From NCBI RefSeq assembly GCF_025802015.1, contig NZ_JAOYFC010000004.1:62001-126000 (forward strand): DNA of 64,000 nucleotides, given 5' to 3'. This stretch comes from Falsihalocynthiibacter halioticoli (GTDB lineage: Bacteria; Pseudomonadota; Alphaproteobacteria; Rhodobacterales; Rhodobacteraceae). Each line of letters begins with the position of its first letter. Position 1 is the first letter of the stretch. Under the pieces are notes generated by a model that was given only the letters and a program-made list of their open reading frames with translations, did not search any database and was not told the origin of the DNA. The position numbers were made by a program, and so were the translations under genes. Below, one piece after another: positions 7,593-15,860 of the stretch.

Positions 7593-9224
7593 ATGTCGGA
7601 ATGGTGGCGCGGCGCGACAATCTATCAAATCTATCCGCGGTCGTTTCAGGACAGCACTGGAAACGGTATTGGCGATCTGAATGGGATCACAAAACGGCTT
7701 GATCATGTCGCTGCGCTTGGAGTCGACGCGATCTGGCTTAGCCCAATCTTCATGTCCCCGATGAAAGACATGGGATATGACGTGAGCGATTACACCGATA
7801 TTGACCCGCTCTTCGGGACGCTTGCGGATTTTGATGCGTTGATTGCGCGGGCTCATGAATTGGGCCTTAAAGTAATTGTGGATCAGGTGCTCTCGCACAC
7901 ATCCGATCAGCACGAATGGTTCAAGGAAAGCCGTACATCCCGCACCAATGACAAAGCCGATTGGTATGTTTGGGCAGAGCCCTCTGCGGATGGTACGCCG
8001 CCCAACAACTGGCCCTCTGTTTTTGGTGGTGCTGCGTGGGAATGGGAGCCGCGCCGTCGGCAGTATTACCTTCATAACTTCCTTATTGAGCAGCCAGACC
8101 TCAATATGCACAACGCAGATGTTCAGGACGAAATCCTTAAGAGCATGCGCTTTTGGCTTGAGCGTGGCGTAGACGGGTTCCGGCTTGATACGGTGAACTA
8201 CTATTTCCATGATACCGAGCTTCGCAACAACCCGCCTGCACCCCAGCATATTATCGACGAACAGGTCGATACCTACGGGATGCAAAACCACATCTATTCC
8301 AAGAACCGCCCCGAAAACATCGCGTTCCTAAAACGGATGCGTGCGCTGACGGATGAGTTTGATGCACGGATGATGGTTGGCGAAGTGGGCGATGGCGGCC
8401 AGACCGCGATTGATATCATGGGCGAGTACACGCGTGGCGATGACCGTTTGCACATGTGCTATAGCTTCGAGATGCTCGGCCCGAAATTCACTGCCGCGCA
8501 TTTCCGCAATACGATTGAAGGCTTTCAAAAGGGTGCGCCCGATGGATGGCCGTCGTGGAGTTTCTCAAACCACGATGTTCAGCGCCACGTAACCCGTTGG
8601 TCGGAGTTTTCGGAAAATCCGGATGACCTTGCCAAACAGGCCGCGGCGATGCTCATGAGCTTTGAAGGTACCATCGGTATTTATCAGGGTGAGGAGCTTG
8701 GCCTTGCTGAAACTGAACTGGAATACAGCGAGCTAACCGACCCTCCTGGCCTGCGCTTCTGGCCAGAGAACAAAGGCCGCGATGGATGCCGCACGCCGAT
8801 GGTTTGGGATGCGAGCGAGGATGGAGCAGGCTTCTCTGCGTCCAAGCCTTGGTTGCCGGTAAAAGAGCCGCAAAAGATGCGCTCTGTGAACACGCAAACA
8901 CAAGCGAACGACAGCGTTTTGCACGCGTATCGCGAGACAATTGCGTTTAGGAAGATGAGCGATGCATTGGTCAAAGGATCGACCGAATTCATCGATCTTC
9001 CAGAGCCGCTCTTGGCGTTCCATCGTGTGGCGGAAGGTCAAACGCTTACCTGTGTGTTTAACCTTTCAAAGTCGTCACAAACGGTTTCACTCGGCAGTGA
9101 AGCAAAAATTTCCGGGCCGCATAACGCCTCGATTTCCAATGGTAACCTGATCCTTGGGCCAAACGGTTTCGCCTATTTGGAGTCCGGTGAAACCGCGGGC
9201 GTTACACTCAAGAAGACTGCTTAA
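7593..9224 (+). CDS. Alpha-glucosidase, GH13 family
   Basis: This enzyme hydrolyses alpha-glucosidic bonds of imported maltose, sucrose or isomaltose-like sugars in the cytoplasm. The 543-residue protein opens with WWRGATIYQIYPRSFQD, the hallmark of the oligo-1,6-glucosidase/alpha-glucosidase group of GH13. The catalytic triad is visible: Asp199 in GVDGFRLDTV (nucleophile), Glu264 in MVGEVGD (acid/base) and Asp328 in SNHDVQRH. There is no signal peptide. AGGAGGAG gives a strong ribosome site. It is the first gene of the plus-strand operon with malEFG and is presumably repressed by the neighbouring LacI protein. Linkage preference cannot be read from sequence alone. Confidence 0.95.
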   Translation: MSEWWRGATIYQIYPRSFQDSTGNGIGDLNGITKRLDHVAALGVDAIWLSPIFMSPMKDMGYDVSDYTDIDPLFGTLADFDALIARAHELGLKVIVDQVLSHTSDQHEWFKESRTSRTNDKADWYVWAEPSADGTPPNNWPSVFGGAAWEWEPRRRQYYLHNFLIEQPDLNMHNADVQDEILKSMRFWLERGVDGFRLDTVNYYFHDTELRNNPPAPQHIIDEQVDTYGMQNHIYSKNRPENIAFLKRMRALTDEFDARMMVGEVGDGGQTAIDIMGEYTRGDDRLHMCYSFEMLGPKFTAAHFRNTIEGFQKGAPDGWPSWSFSNHDVQRHVTRWSEFSENPDDLAKQAAAMLMSFEGTIGIYQGEELGLAETELEYSELTDPPGLRFWPENKGRDGCRTPMVWDASEDGAGFSASKPWLPVKEPQKMRSVNTQTQANDSVLHAYRETIAFRKMSDALVKGSTEFIDLPEPLLAFHRVAEGQTLTCVFNLSKSSQTVSLGSEAKISGPHNASISNGNLILGPNGFAYLESGETAGVTLKKTA

Positions 9225-9260
9225 TCGGCTTTCTTAAAGCCAATCTAAAGGGAGAGAGAT

Positions 9261-10433
9261 ATGAAAAACCTCATGAAAACACTAGGCGTAACTGCCGCTC
9301 TTATGTGTTCTGCGTCCGGCGCATTTGCGTTGGAAGAAGGCAAGATCACCATCTGGATGGGTGCGGGCAAGGGCAACGAAAACCTTCAGGCCGTTGCCGA
9401 TAAATTCACCGAAGAACTCGGCATCGAAGTATCGGTCGAAGTGGTTGACCCTGGCCTTACCGACAAATTCCAACAAGCAGCCTCAACCGGCGACGGCCCC
9501 GATATCGTTCTTTGGGCGCATGACCGCTTTGGCGAATGGGCAAAAGGTGGCTTGATCACGCCCGTTACACCAAGTGCGGATTTCAAATCCGGTGTCCTAG
9601 ACACGGCATGGGATGCGGTTTCTTTTGACGGCAATATCTGGGGCTACCCAGTTTCGGTTGAAGCTATCGGCTTGATCTACAACACAGACTTGATCCCAAC
9701 ACCGCCAGCAAGCTTCGAAGAACTCAAAGACATCGAGCTACCAGAGGGTGTGAACACAATTCTTTGGGACTACAACAACACCTACTTTACTTTCCCGATG
9801 CTCATGGCAAACGGCGGTTTTGCGTTCAAGAAAGTTGACGGCTCATTCGATGGTTCCACAACTGGTGTTAACACCGATGGCGCGATTATGGGTGGCGATG
9901 TGCTGCGCTCGCTTTTTGATGACGGCATCCTGCCGGAAGGCGTTGACTATGGTGTAATGGACGGTGCGATGGCCCGTGGTGAAACCGCAATGGTCATCAA
10001 CGGCCCATGGTCTTGGAATGGATACACTGACGCTGGCATCAACATTGCCGTTGCTCCAATTCCAACAGTAAATGGCCAAGTATCGCCTCCGTTCCTCGGG
10101 GTTTACTCCGCTGCGATCAACGCCGCCTCGCCGAACGCTGATCTCGCGATTGAACTGGTCGAGAACTACATGCTCACTGACGAAGGTCTTGCCGAATGGA
10201 ACGCGCAAAGCGCGCTGGGTGCTTTGGCAGACATTTCCGCTGGTCAAGCACAGTCTGATCCAAAGGTCGGGGCAACGCTGGCGAATGCAGCCAACGGTGT
10301 TCCTATGCCATCTAACCCAGAGATGGGTGCATTCTGGTCTTCGATGGAGCCTGCTCTTGGCAACATCACAACCGGCGCCCAAGCACCGGCAGATGCGTTG
10401 AATGATGCGGCCAAGCGCATCCTCGGCGAATAA
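9261..10433 (+). CDS. Maltose/alpha-glucoside ABC transporter substrate-binding protein, MalE-like
   Basis: The periplasmic receptor of the importer, 390 residues with a Sec signal peptide ending at AFA (about residue 24). The mature start LEEGKITIWMGAGKGNENLQAVADKFTEELG resembles MalE, and DGPDIVLWAHDRFGEWAKGG and GYPVSVEAIGLIYN are conserved blocks of the maltose-binding family. GGGAGAGAG precedes the ATG. A hairpin with a GCAA tetraloop follows the gene before malF, which would help keep this subunit in excess over the permeases. Confidence 0.93.
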   Translation: MKNLMKTLGVTAALMCSASGAFALEEGKITIWMGAGKGNENLQAVADKFTEELGIEVSVEVVDPGLTDKFQQAASTGDGPDIVLWAHDRFGEWAKGGLITPVTPSADFKSGVLDTAWDAVSFDGNIWGYPVSVEAIGLIYNTDLIPTPPASFEELKDIELPEGVNTILWDYNNTYFTFPMLMANGGFAFKKVDGSFDGSTTGVNTDGAIMGGDVLRSLFDDGILPEGVDYGVMDGAMARGETAMVINGPWSWNGYTDAGINIAVAPIPTVNGQVSPPFLGVYSAAINAASPNADLAIELVENYMLTDEGLAEWNAQSALGALADISAGQAQSDPKVGATLANAANGVPMPSNPEMGAFWSSMEPALGNITTGAQAPADALNDAAKRILGE

Positions 10434-10441
10434 GAAAACCA

Positions 10442-10468
10442 GCGTCAGGAGCAATCCTGGCGCGTCTA
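10442..10468 (+). promoter_or_regulatory. malE-malF intercistronic hairpin with GCAA tetraloop
   Basis: GCGTCAGGA (10442-10450) pairs with TCCTGGCGC (10455-10463), nine pairs with one G-T wobble, closed by a GNRA-type GCAA loop. It is followed by a mildly U-rich run. It probably acts as a partial terminator or mRNA stabiliser separating high binding-protein expression from lower permease expression. Confidence 0.6.
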
Positions 10469-10490
10469 TCTTTCGGGGAGGCGGAGGATC

Positions 10491-12017
10491 ATGGAAGCAA
10501 GCAGAAGCCAAAACGGCCATAACCCACTGCAAATCGCGGTGGTTGCGGCGCTGTCTCTGATCCTCCTCTATGGTGTATTTGCGCTTTACCTCGCCGGACA
10601 GGCCGTGATCGCTGTTATCGTTCTTGCGATCACAATCGGCTTCGCAATCATATTCGGCAGCAACCGTTTTTATGCCCAGCGATTTATTTTTCCTGGGATT
10701 GCTGCGATTATTTTGTTCATAGCATTCCCCGTAGCCTACACCGTTTACATCGGGTTCACGAACTACAGCAGCTTCAATTTGCTGACTTTCGAGAGGGTGA
10801 CAGAAGTTCATCTTTCTAAGAAAGTGATCGACGAAGAGTCGCAACGGCCTTTCAGCCTTGTTCAGGACGGCGACTCTTATCAGATCTTCATCAAAGAAGG
10901 CGAAGGCGGCTACCTAAGCGAGCCAACCGATTTTGCCGCGCCCGCCAAACTGTCGGCTGCCGCTGTTTCCGAAGTACCAGCGAACCCGCTGAAAATGGGC
11001 GAGGTCGTCAAATTGCGTGGCGGATTGGCTCAGGTCGAAGTTGTGTTGCCGGATGAAACCGCACTGCGGAATTCCGGCCTCAGAAGCTTCGCAAGTGTTC
11101 AGCAGGAATACACCCAGACAGAGGACGGAACGCTTGTTTCGAATTTGGATGGCTCGACCCTCACGCCCGATCAATCACAAGGTTTCTATATAACGGAAAC
11201 AGGAGAAGCCGTCGCGCCAGGTTGGCGCGTGAATATCGGGCTTGATAACTTCCGCCGCATCGCAAATTCCAAAGGTATCCGTGCGCCTATGGTCTCGATC
11301 TTCGTGTGGACCGTTGTTTTCGCGACCCTATCCGTTGGCCTTACATTCGCAGTTGGTTTGGCTCTGGCAATGGTGCTTCAGTGGCCACATCTTCGCGGGA
11401 AAACTGCATATCGTATCCTGCTTATTCTGCCGTATGCCGTGCCGGCTTTCATTTCGATCCTCGTATTTCGGGGGTTGTTCAACCAGAATTTCGGCGAAAT
11501 CAACATGATCCTAGAGGGGCTTTTCGGCATAAGGCCAAATTGGTTTACCGATGGCGGACTCGCACGCTTGATGCTTGTGATCGTAAATACATGGCTCGGC
11601 TATCCCTATATGATGCTGCTAGCGATGGGGTTCCTGCAATCTGTGCCCGCTGACCACCACAAAGCTGCCGCCCTTGAAGGCGCTCCGGCGTGGACGGTCT
11701 TTCGCAAGATCACTTTGCCACAGATCATTCCGCCATTCTTGCCGCTTTTGATCGCAAGCTTTGCCTTTAATTTTAACAATATAGTGCTTGTCTTGCTGCT
11801 GACGCGCGGCTTGCCCGACATTCCAGGCACGATCATTCCGGCCGGAGAAACCGATATTCTTGGAAGCTTCACGTTCCGGATGGCCTTTATGGATAGCGGT
11901 CAGCAGTTCGGCCTTGCGGGTGCGATCACGTTCTTGATCTTCTTGGTCGTTGCCGCATTGGCCTATGCGAATTTCGTTGCGATGCGTCGCCAGGCAAGCA
12001 AGAGGGCAGCACAATGA
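10491..12017 (+). CDS. Sugar ABC transporter permease, MalF-like
   Basis: One of two membrane subunits of the alpha-glucoside importer, 508 residues. Hydrophobic segments lie near residues 15-35, 37-55 and 65-85. A long periplasmic region (about residues 95-255) follows, matching the P2 loop of MalF, and then further membrane spans. The EAA coupling motif to the ATPase is KAAALEGAPAWTVFRKITLP near residue 390. The start is preceded by GGCGGAGG. The stop overlaps the malG start by the four bases ATGA, implying coupled translation and equal subunit amounts. Confidence 0.93.
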   Translation: MEASRSQNGHNPLQIAVVAALSLILLYGVFALYLAGQAVIAVIVLAITIGFAIIFGSNRFYAQRFIFPGIAAIILFIAFPVAYTVYIGFTNYSSFNLLTFERVTEVHLSKKVIDEESQRPFSLVQDGDSYQIFIKEGEGGYLSEPTDFAAPAKLSAAAVSEVPANPLKMGEVVKLRGGLAQVEVVLPDETALRNSGLRSFASVQQEYTQTEDGTLVSNLDGSTLTPDQSQGFYITETGEAVAPGWRVNIGLDNFRRIANSKGIRAPMVSIFVWTVVFATLSVGLTFAVGLALAMVLQWPHLRGKTAYRILLILPYAVPAFISILVFRGLFNQNFGEINMILEGLFGIRPNWFTDGGLARLMLVIVNTWLGYPYMMLLAMGFLQSVPADHHKAAALEGAPAWTVFRKITLPQIIPPFLPLLIASFAFNFNNIVLVLLLTRGLPDIPGTIIPAGETDILGSFTFRMAFMDSGQQFGLAGAITFLIFLVVAALAYANFVAMRRQASKRAAQ

Positions 12018-12904
12018 TTGTTGAACATAAATCGACCTTGCGCAGGCAGAAGTTCATCGCGCACGCCTTCCTTTGGGTCTTCATCGCGTTAGTTATGTTT
12101 CCGTTCCTCATGGTCGTTTCGATTTCATTTCGCGAGGGTAACTTCACAACGGGCGAGATTTTTCCGCAGAACCCAACGCTAGAGCATTGGTATCTTGCTT
12201 TTGGCCTCGATTACACGCGCGCGGATGGAACGGTTGTCACACCGCCCTATCCGGTTCTGCTCTGGATGTGGAATTCCGTGAAAATCGGCCTGATCGCTTC
12301 GGTTGGGATTGTGAGCCTTTCAACGATTTCGGCCTATGCCTTTAGCCGCATTAAGTTCCGCGGACGCTTTGCGCTGCTTGATAGCTTGTTCATTATTCAA
12401 ATGTTCCCGACAACTCTGGCTCTAGTTGCGTTGTTCGCGATTTTTGATGGTCTCGGCGAAGTTTCTCCCGCCCTCGGGATCGATAGCCATTGGACGCTGA
12501 TATTGACCTATATGTCTGGGATCACGCTCCATGTCTGGACAATCAAAGGCTACTTCGACAACCTCGATCCGGCGATGGATAAGGCGGCACAAGTTGATGG
12601 TGCCAGCCCGTGGCAAACGTTCCGGTACATTTTCCTTCCGCTTGCCGTGCCGATTATCGCAGTGGTTTTCGTTCTTTCATTTATTGGGGTGGTTAACGAT
12701 TACCCGATCGCGTCTGTGCTCCTGCGAAGCGAAGACAATATGACGCTCGCGGTTGGATCACGCCTATATTTGAACGAGTTCAAGTATCTTTGGGGCGACT
12801 TTGCTGCCGCGGCTATTCTTTCGGGCTTGCCGATCACTGTCGTGTTTCTGATTGCTCAAAAGTACTTGGTTTCCGGCTTGAGCGACGGTGCTGTCAAAGG
12901 CTAA
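12014..12904 (+). CDS. Sugar ABC transporter permease, MalG-like
   Basis: The second membrane subunit, 296 residues with six predicted spans. It shows the MalG-like N-terminus (FIALVMFPFLMVVSISFREGNFTTGEIFPQNPTLEHW) and an EAA loop DKAAQVDGASPWQTFRYIFLP near residue 190. It is translationally coupled to malF. With MalE, MalF and the MalK-type ATPase at 5329 it forms a complete importer. Its last four bases overlap the end of a minus-strand lipoprotein gene; no clear terminator is visible, so read-through into that gene as antisense is possible. Confidence 0.93.
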   Translation: MIVEHKSTLRRQKFIAHAFLWVFIALVMFPFLMVVSISFREGNFTTGEIFPQNPTLEHWYLAFGLDYTRADGTVVTPPYPVLLWMWNSVKIGLIASVGIVSLSTISAYAFSRIKFRGRFALLDSLFIIQMFPTTLALVALFAIFDGLGEVSPALGIDSHWTLILTYMSGITLHVWTIKGYFDNLDPAMDKAAQVDGASPWQTFRYIFLPLAVPIIAVVFVLSFIGVVNDYPIASVLLRSEDNMTLAVGSRLYLNEFKYLWGDFAAAAILSGLPITVVFLIAQKYLVSGLSDGAVKG

Positions 12905-13215
12905 CGCCTCGCGACGGAATAGAGCGTATAGCTATTCGTCTGGGTCACGACGCGGGCAGCTTCGGAGGCAGCAAGGCTGGCGGAATCATCAGTGCCGGTT
13001 GAACAGGCAACAAGGTCGGCGGCATCGTCAAGGAAATCGACAGTGAATGCGTTTTCTCCAACCAACTGACAGGTGTCTCCGGCGCCACGATATGGTCTTA
13101 CAAAGTTAAGCTCTGGATCGGGCTCTGAAATTTGAGGCTGATCCATTGAGGATGGTGTGCACGCCGTTAGCGAAGATGCGATGACCATCAAAGCAGTTAA
13201 TCCTAGAGGTTTCAT
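12901..13215 (-). CDS. Small lipoprotein of unknown function
   Basis: A 104-residue protein with a signal peptide and lipobox LTAC at about residues 16-19, so it is probably lipid-anchored. The mature part is acidic and contains PYRGAGDTCQLVGENAFTVDFLDDAADLVAC, where two cysteines may pair. Its middle resembles small conserved proteins seen beside envelope genes in Rhodobacterales, but I do not recognise a named family. I chose the ATG at 13215 over a TTG one codon upstream. It is followed on the minus strand by nothing but the end of malG. Confidence 0.55.
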   Translation of the reverse strand: MKPLGLTALMVIASSLTACTPSSMDQPQISEPDPELNFVRPYRGAGDTCQLVGENAFTVDFLDDAADLVACSTGTDDSASLAASEAARVVTQTNSYTLYSVARR

Positions 13216-13235
13216 CAATCTGTTTTCCCTATCTG

Positions 13236-13631
13236 TCAGTTTGAATTGCGAAGCAGGGCTTTGACGCGATCCCGCCCGAGTTCGATTTGACAGGACGCAA
13301 TAGCAATTCCTGCCCCTGAACCGCCCCCAAACGTTGACCCTACAAAATCACAATGAGCTTTGCGGTGCGCCTCCCAAGCGTCTTGGCTCTTCGTAAGCGC
13401 GGGGTAAGCGATCTCTCGTCCTGTCACTTCATCGAGCTCTTTTGCGGAACCACTGGCAATATCCAGTGCGATTGCCAGAGCTTTATTTACTTGCTCAAGT
13501 TGCTGCGAAACGCAGGTCCCAATCTCAACTTGGCTTGACGCAGAAGTGCTGCATTCCAAGCTCGGATCGGCCCATGAAGGGGCTGTAACCGAGAATAGAG
13601 TTCCCAAAAAACAATAACGAAATGCGATCAT
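13236..13631 (-). CDS. LprI-like (DUF1311) exported protein
   Basis: A 131-residue protein with a signal peptide (ending near SWA, residue 21). The mature domain has paired cysteines (ECSTSASSQVEIGTCVSQQ) and then WEAHRKAHCDFVGSTFGGGSGAGIAIASCQIELGRDRV. This is the pattern of the LprI N-terminal/DUF1311 family (PF07007), whose best-known member inhibits lysozyme. Whether this protein binds lysozyme is unknown. It lies 20 bases upstream of the small lipoprotein gene on the same strand, so the two may be co-transcribed. Confidence 0.7.
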   Translation of the reverse strand: MIAFRYCFLGTLFSVTAPSWADPSLECSTSASSQVEIGTCVSQQLEQVNKALAIALDIASGSAKELDEVTGREIAYPALTKSQDAWEAHRKAHCDFVGSTFGGGSGAGIAIASCQIELGRDRVKALLRNSN

Positions 13632-13743
13632 ATTCCAGCCCTTTCGGTTTCGGAATGCTAATCCTCTTATCGTTTTCTAAAATCTACTCTTACGCAAGGG
13701 GTAAGAAAAAACTGCTAATCTGCGAAAAACGCGCAAACCAGCT

Positions 13744-14850
13744 CTAGTTTACGACAAACTCTGCGTGCAATGCACCAGCAGCTTTGATGGTTTTGAGGAT
13801 ATCGATCAAGTCGCGCGGGGCAACGCCAAGTGCATTTAAACCTGCAACAACTTCTGACAACGAAGCGCCACTTGGCACCTCGGCAAGTTTGATCCCTGGG
13901 TCTTCGTTCAAACTTGCCTGTGTGTTCGCCACGACAATTGTGTCGCCATCGCTAAAGGGATTTGGCTGCACAACGCGCGGGGTCTCTTCGATACGAATGG
14001 TTAAGTTTCCTTGAGAAACCGCAACACGACTGATCCTGACATCTTCCCCCATCACGATCGTGCCTGATCTCTGATCTACAACAACTCGCGCTTTGCGTTG
14101 CGGTTCAACAAGTATGTTTTCGATTTTGCCAAGCGCATGCGCCGCAGAAGGCTCTCGTGTGGCGCGGATGCTGAGTTGTACTGTTCCGGCGTCAAGCATC
14201 TGCGCAACGCGTCGTCCGTAGGCCGCATTGATTGCCGTTTCAACTCGGCCGGCGGTTGTGAAGTCGGGGCTACGGAGTGCGAGTCTCATTTGATCCAGAC
14301 CTGCAAAATTAAACTCCACTTCACGCTCAACACGTGCGCCTGCAGGGATAGTACCAGAAGTCGGCACGCCTTTGACCACACTTGCCCCGTCGCCATCAGC
14401 GGACGCGCCGCCCGCGATGATTGCGCCTTGGCTCACGGCGTATATTTGCCCGTCGGCGGCATTGAGAGGCGTCATGATTAAGGTGCCACCAAGGAGACTC
14501 TTGGCATCACCAATTGCAGAAACCGTGACATCGATCTTGCTGCCGGCGCGCGCAAACGGGGGTAGGGTGGCGGTTACCAAAACAGCGGCAACATTCTTGG
14601 GCCGAAGCTGCTCTCCCGTTATGTTTACACCCAGTCGTTCAAGGATGTTTGACATAATTTCTTCGGTAAACGGGGCATTTCGCAAGCCATCTCCCGTTCC
14701 GTTCAAACCCACAACTAGGCCATAGCCGACGAGGTCATTCCCACGCACACCGTCAAATTCAACCAAATCCTTGATCCGCACCGGTGCCGCATGCGACGGC
14801 GATGAAAAGCTCAGTAGGAACAAAGCTAAGGTAAGCAAAAAACGTTTCAT
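13744..14850 (-). CDS. flgI: Flagellar P-ring protein FlgI
   Basis: FlgI forms the periplasmic P ring around the flagellar rod in the peptidoglycan layer. The 368-residue protein has a signal peptide (cleavage after SHA, near residue 21). The family start RIKDLVEFDGVRGNDLVGYGLVVGLNGTGDGL is present, as are NVAAVLVTATLPPFARAGSKIDVTVSAIGDAKSL and the C-terminal VAGLNALGVAPRDLIDILKTIKAAGALHAE. Length is standard. It is last in the minus-strand flagellar run, and its ATG overlaps the flgL stop by four bases. Confidence 0.97.
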   Translation of the reverse strand: MKRFLLTLALFLLSFSSPSHAAPVRIKDLVEFDGVRGNDLVGYGLVVGLNGTGDGLRNAPFTEEIMSNILERLGVNITGEQLRPKNVAAVLVTATLPPFARAGSKIDVTVSAIGDAKSLLGGTLIMTPLNAADGQIYAVSQGAIIAGGASADGDGASVVKGVPTSGTIPAGARVEREVEFNFAGLDQMRLALRSPDFTTAGRVETAINAAYGRRVAQMLDAGTVQLSIRATREPSAAHALGKIENILVEPQRKARVVVDQRSGTIVMGEDVRISRVAVSQGNLTIRIEETPRVVQPNPFSDGDTIVVANTQASLNEDPGIKLAEVPSGASLSEVVAGLNALGVAPRDLIDILKTIKAAGALHAEFVVN

Positions 14851-15857
14851 CGTAAAAAATCCATCAAGCTAAGTTGCGATATCCGTGCTGTCATTGTGTA
14901 GAGCGCCTCTAGTTGGACCTGTGTGGCTTGAAGCTCGGCGGCGGTTTCGTAGGGGTCTTTTCCGAGAAGTTCAGATTTCGCTATTTTCAGAATGTCTCGC
15001 TCCTTGTCGTTATGTTGCGCCACATGATCGACCGTATTCTGGGCATGGCCGATTTCAGCACGAACGGCTGCGATTCCGGTTTCTCCGGCTAGCAGCAATT
15101 CGCCAGCAGTTTTCAGCAGGTTGCTGCGCTCGCTTTGTTGGCTTGCGAAGGCACCGTCAGACACTAGCGCCGCGACGGTTAACCCTTTTAACGTTGTTCG
15201 AATATCCGGATTGAGCGCAGTGATTTCATAATCAACCGTGCGCTCGGAACCGATAGGAATAGAACTGCGTGATTGAGTGGAGCCGGTGTATGCATTGGTT
15301 TCATATCCACCTCCGGGGGTGTCGAACCAATTATCTATTATCGTCATGAAATCGGCTTCCGATGTCGCCGCAGCAATTAGTGGGTTCAACTCCGCGATGA
15401 TTGCATCTGCATTTACGAGGGCACTTTGGTTCGTGGCTTGTCCTGCAAATATCGATTGGCCAGCCGCGCGCGTGTTCAAAGCGGCAAATGCAGCATCCAA
15501 ATTCCCTTTTGCACCACTAATCGCAGTGTCGACCAGCTGTGCATTTCCAGCGTTCGAGGCCATCAATAGCGACGGCGCAAACTCGGATGATACAACTTGA
15601 ATTGAGCCAAGTGCGGATTGAGCGCTATCTAGGAAGAATGCTGCTTCAGCGTTGGTTGTCTTGTATGCCTCAAGTGCTGCGGCCGCTTCTTCGAAACTCG
15701 CAAGACTTGCAAAGTTGCCTTTGAGTGTCTTTGAAGTGTCGGCGACCTGTCCGCTTGCCAGTTCGAGCGATAGCTTGTGTAGGTCCGCTTTTAGATCAGA
15801 GTTTTGTAGCGTTAGTTGGTAGGCGTGAGCGCGATCACCAAAAGATACTGGCATCAT
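14847..15857 (-). CDS. flgL: Flagellar hook-associated protein FlgL (HAP3)
   Basis: FlgL is one of two junction proteins between hook and filament. The 336-residue protein has flagellin-like heptad helices at both ends: LTLQNSDLKADLHKLSLELASGQVAD at residues 15-40 and a C-terminal helix ETAAELQATQVQLEALYTMTARISQLSLMDFLR. The middle segment is diverged, as usual in alphaproteobacteria. It starts 3 bases after the flgK stop and ends in an ATGA overlap with flgI, so the three junction and ring genes are one translational unit. Confidence 0.92.
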   Translation of the reverse strand: MMPVSFGDRAHAYQLTLQNSDLKADLHKLSLELASGQVADTSKTLKGNFASLASFEEAAAALEAYKTTNAEAAFFLDSAQSALGSIQVVSSEFAPSLLMASNAGNAQLVDTAISGAKGNLDAAFAALNTRAAGQSIFAGQATNQSALVNADAIIAELNPLIAAATSEADFMTIIDNWFDTPGGGYETNAYTGSTQSRSSIPIGSERTVDYEITALNPDIRTTLKGLTVAALVSDGAFASQQSERSNLLKTAGELLLAGETGIAAVRAEIGHAQNTVDHVAQHNDKERDILKIAKSELLGKDPYETAAELQATQVQLEALYTMTARISQLSLMDFLR

Positions 15858-15860
15858 AAT

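Noticed and set aside
7560..8291. 243-codon antisense frame in the alpha-glucosidase
   Set aside because: Overlaps the catalytic core of a certain gene and has no motif.
9843..10844. 333-codon antisense frame across malE and malF
   Set aside because: Crosses two certain genes and an intercistronic hairpin; composition is not protein-like.
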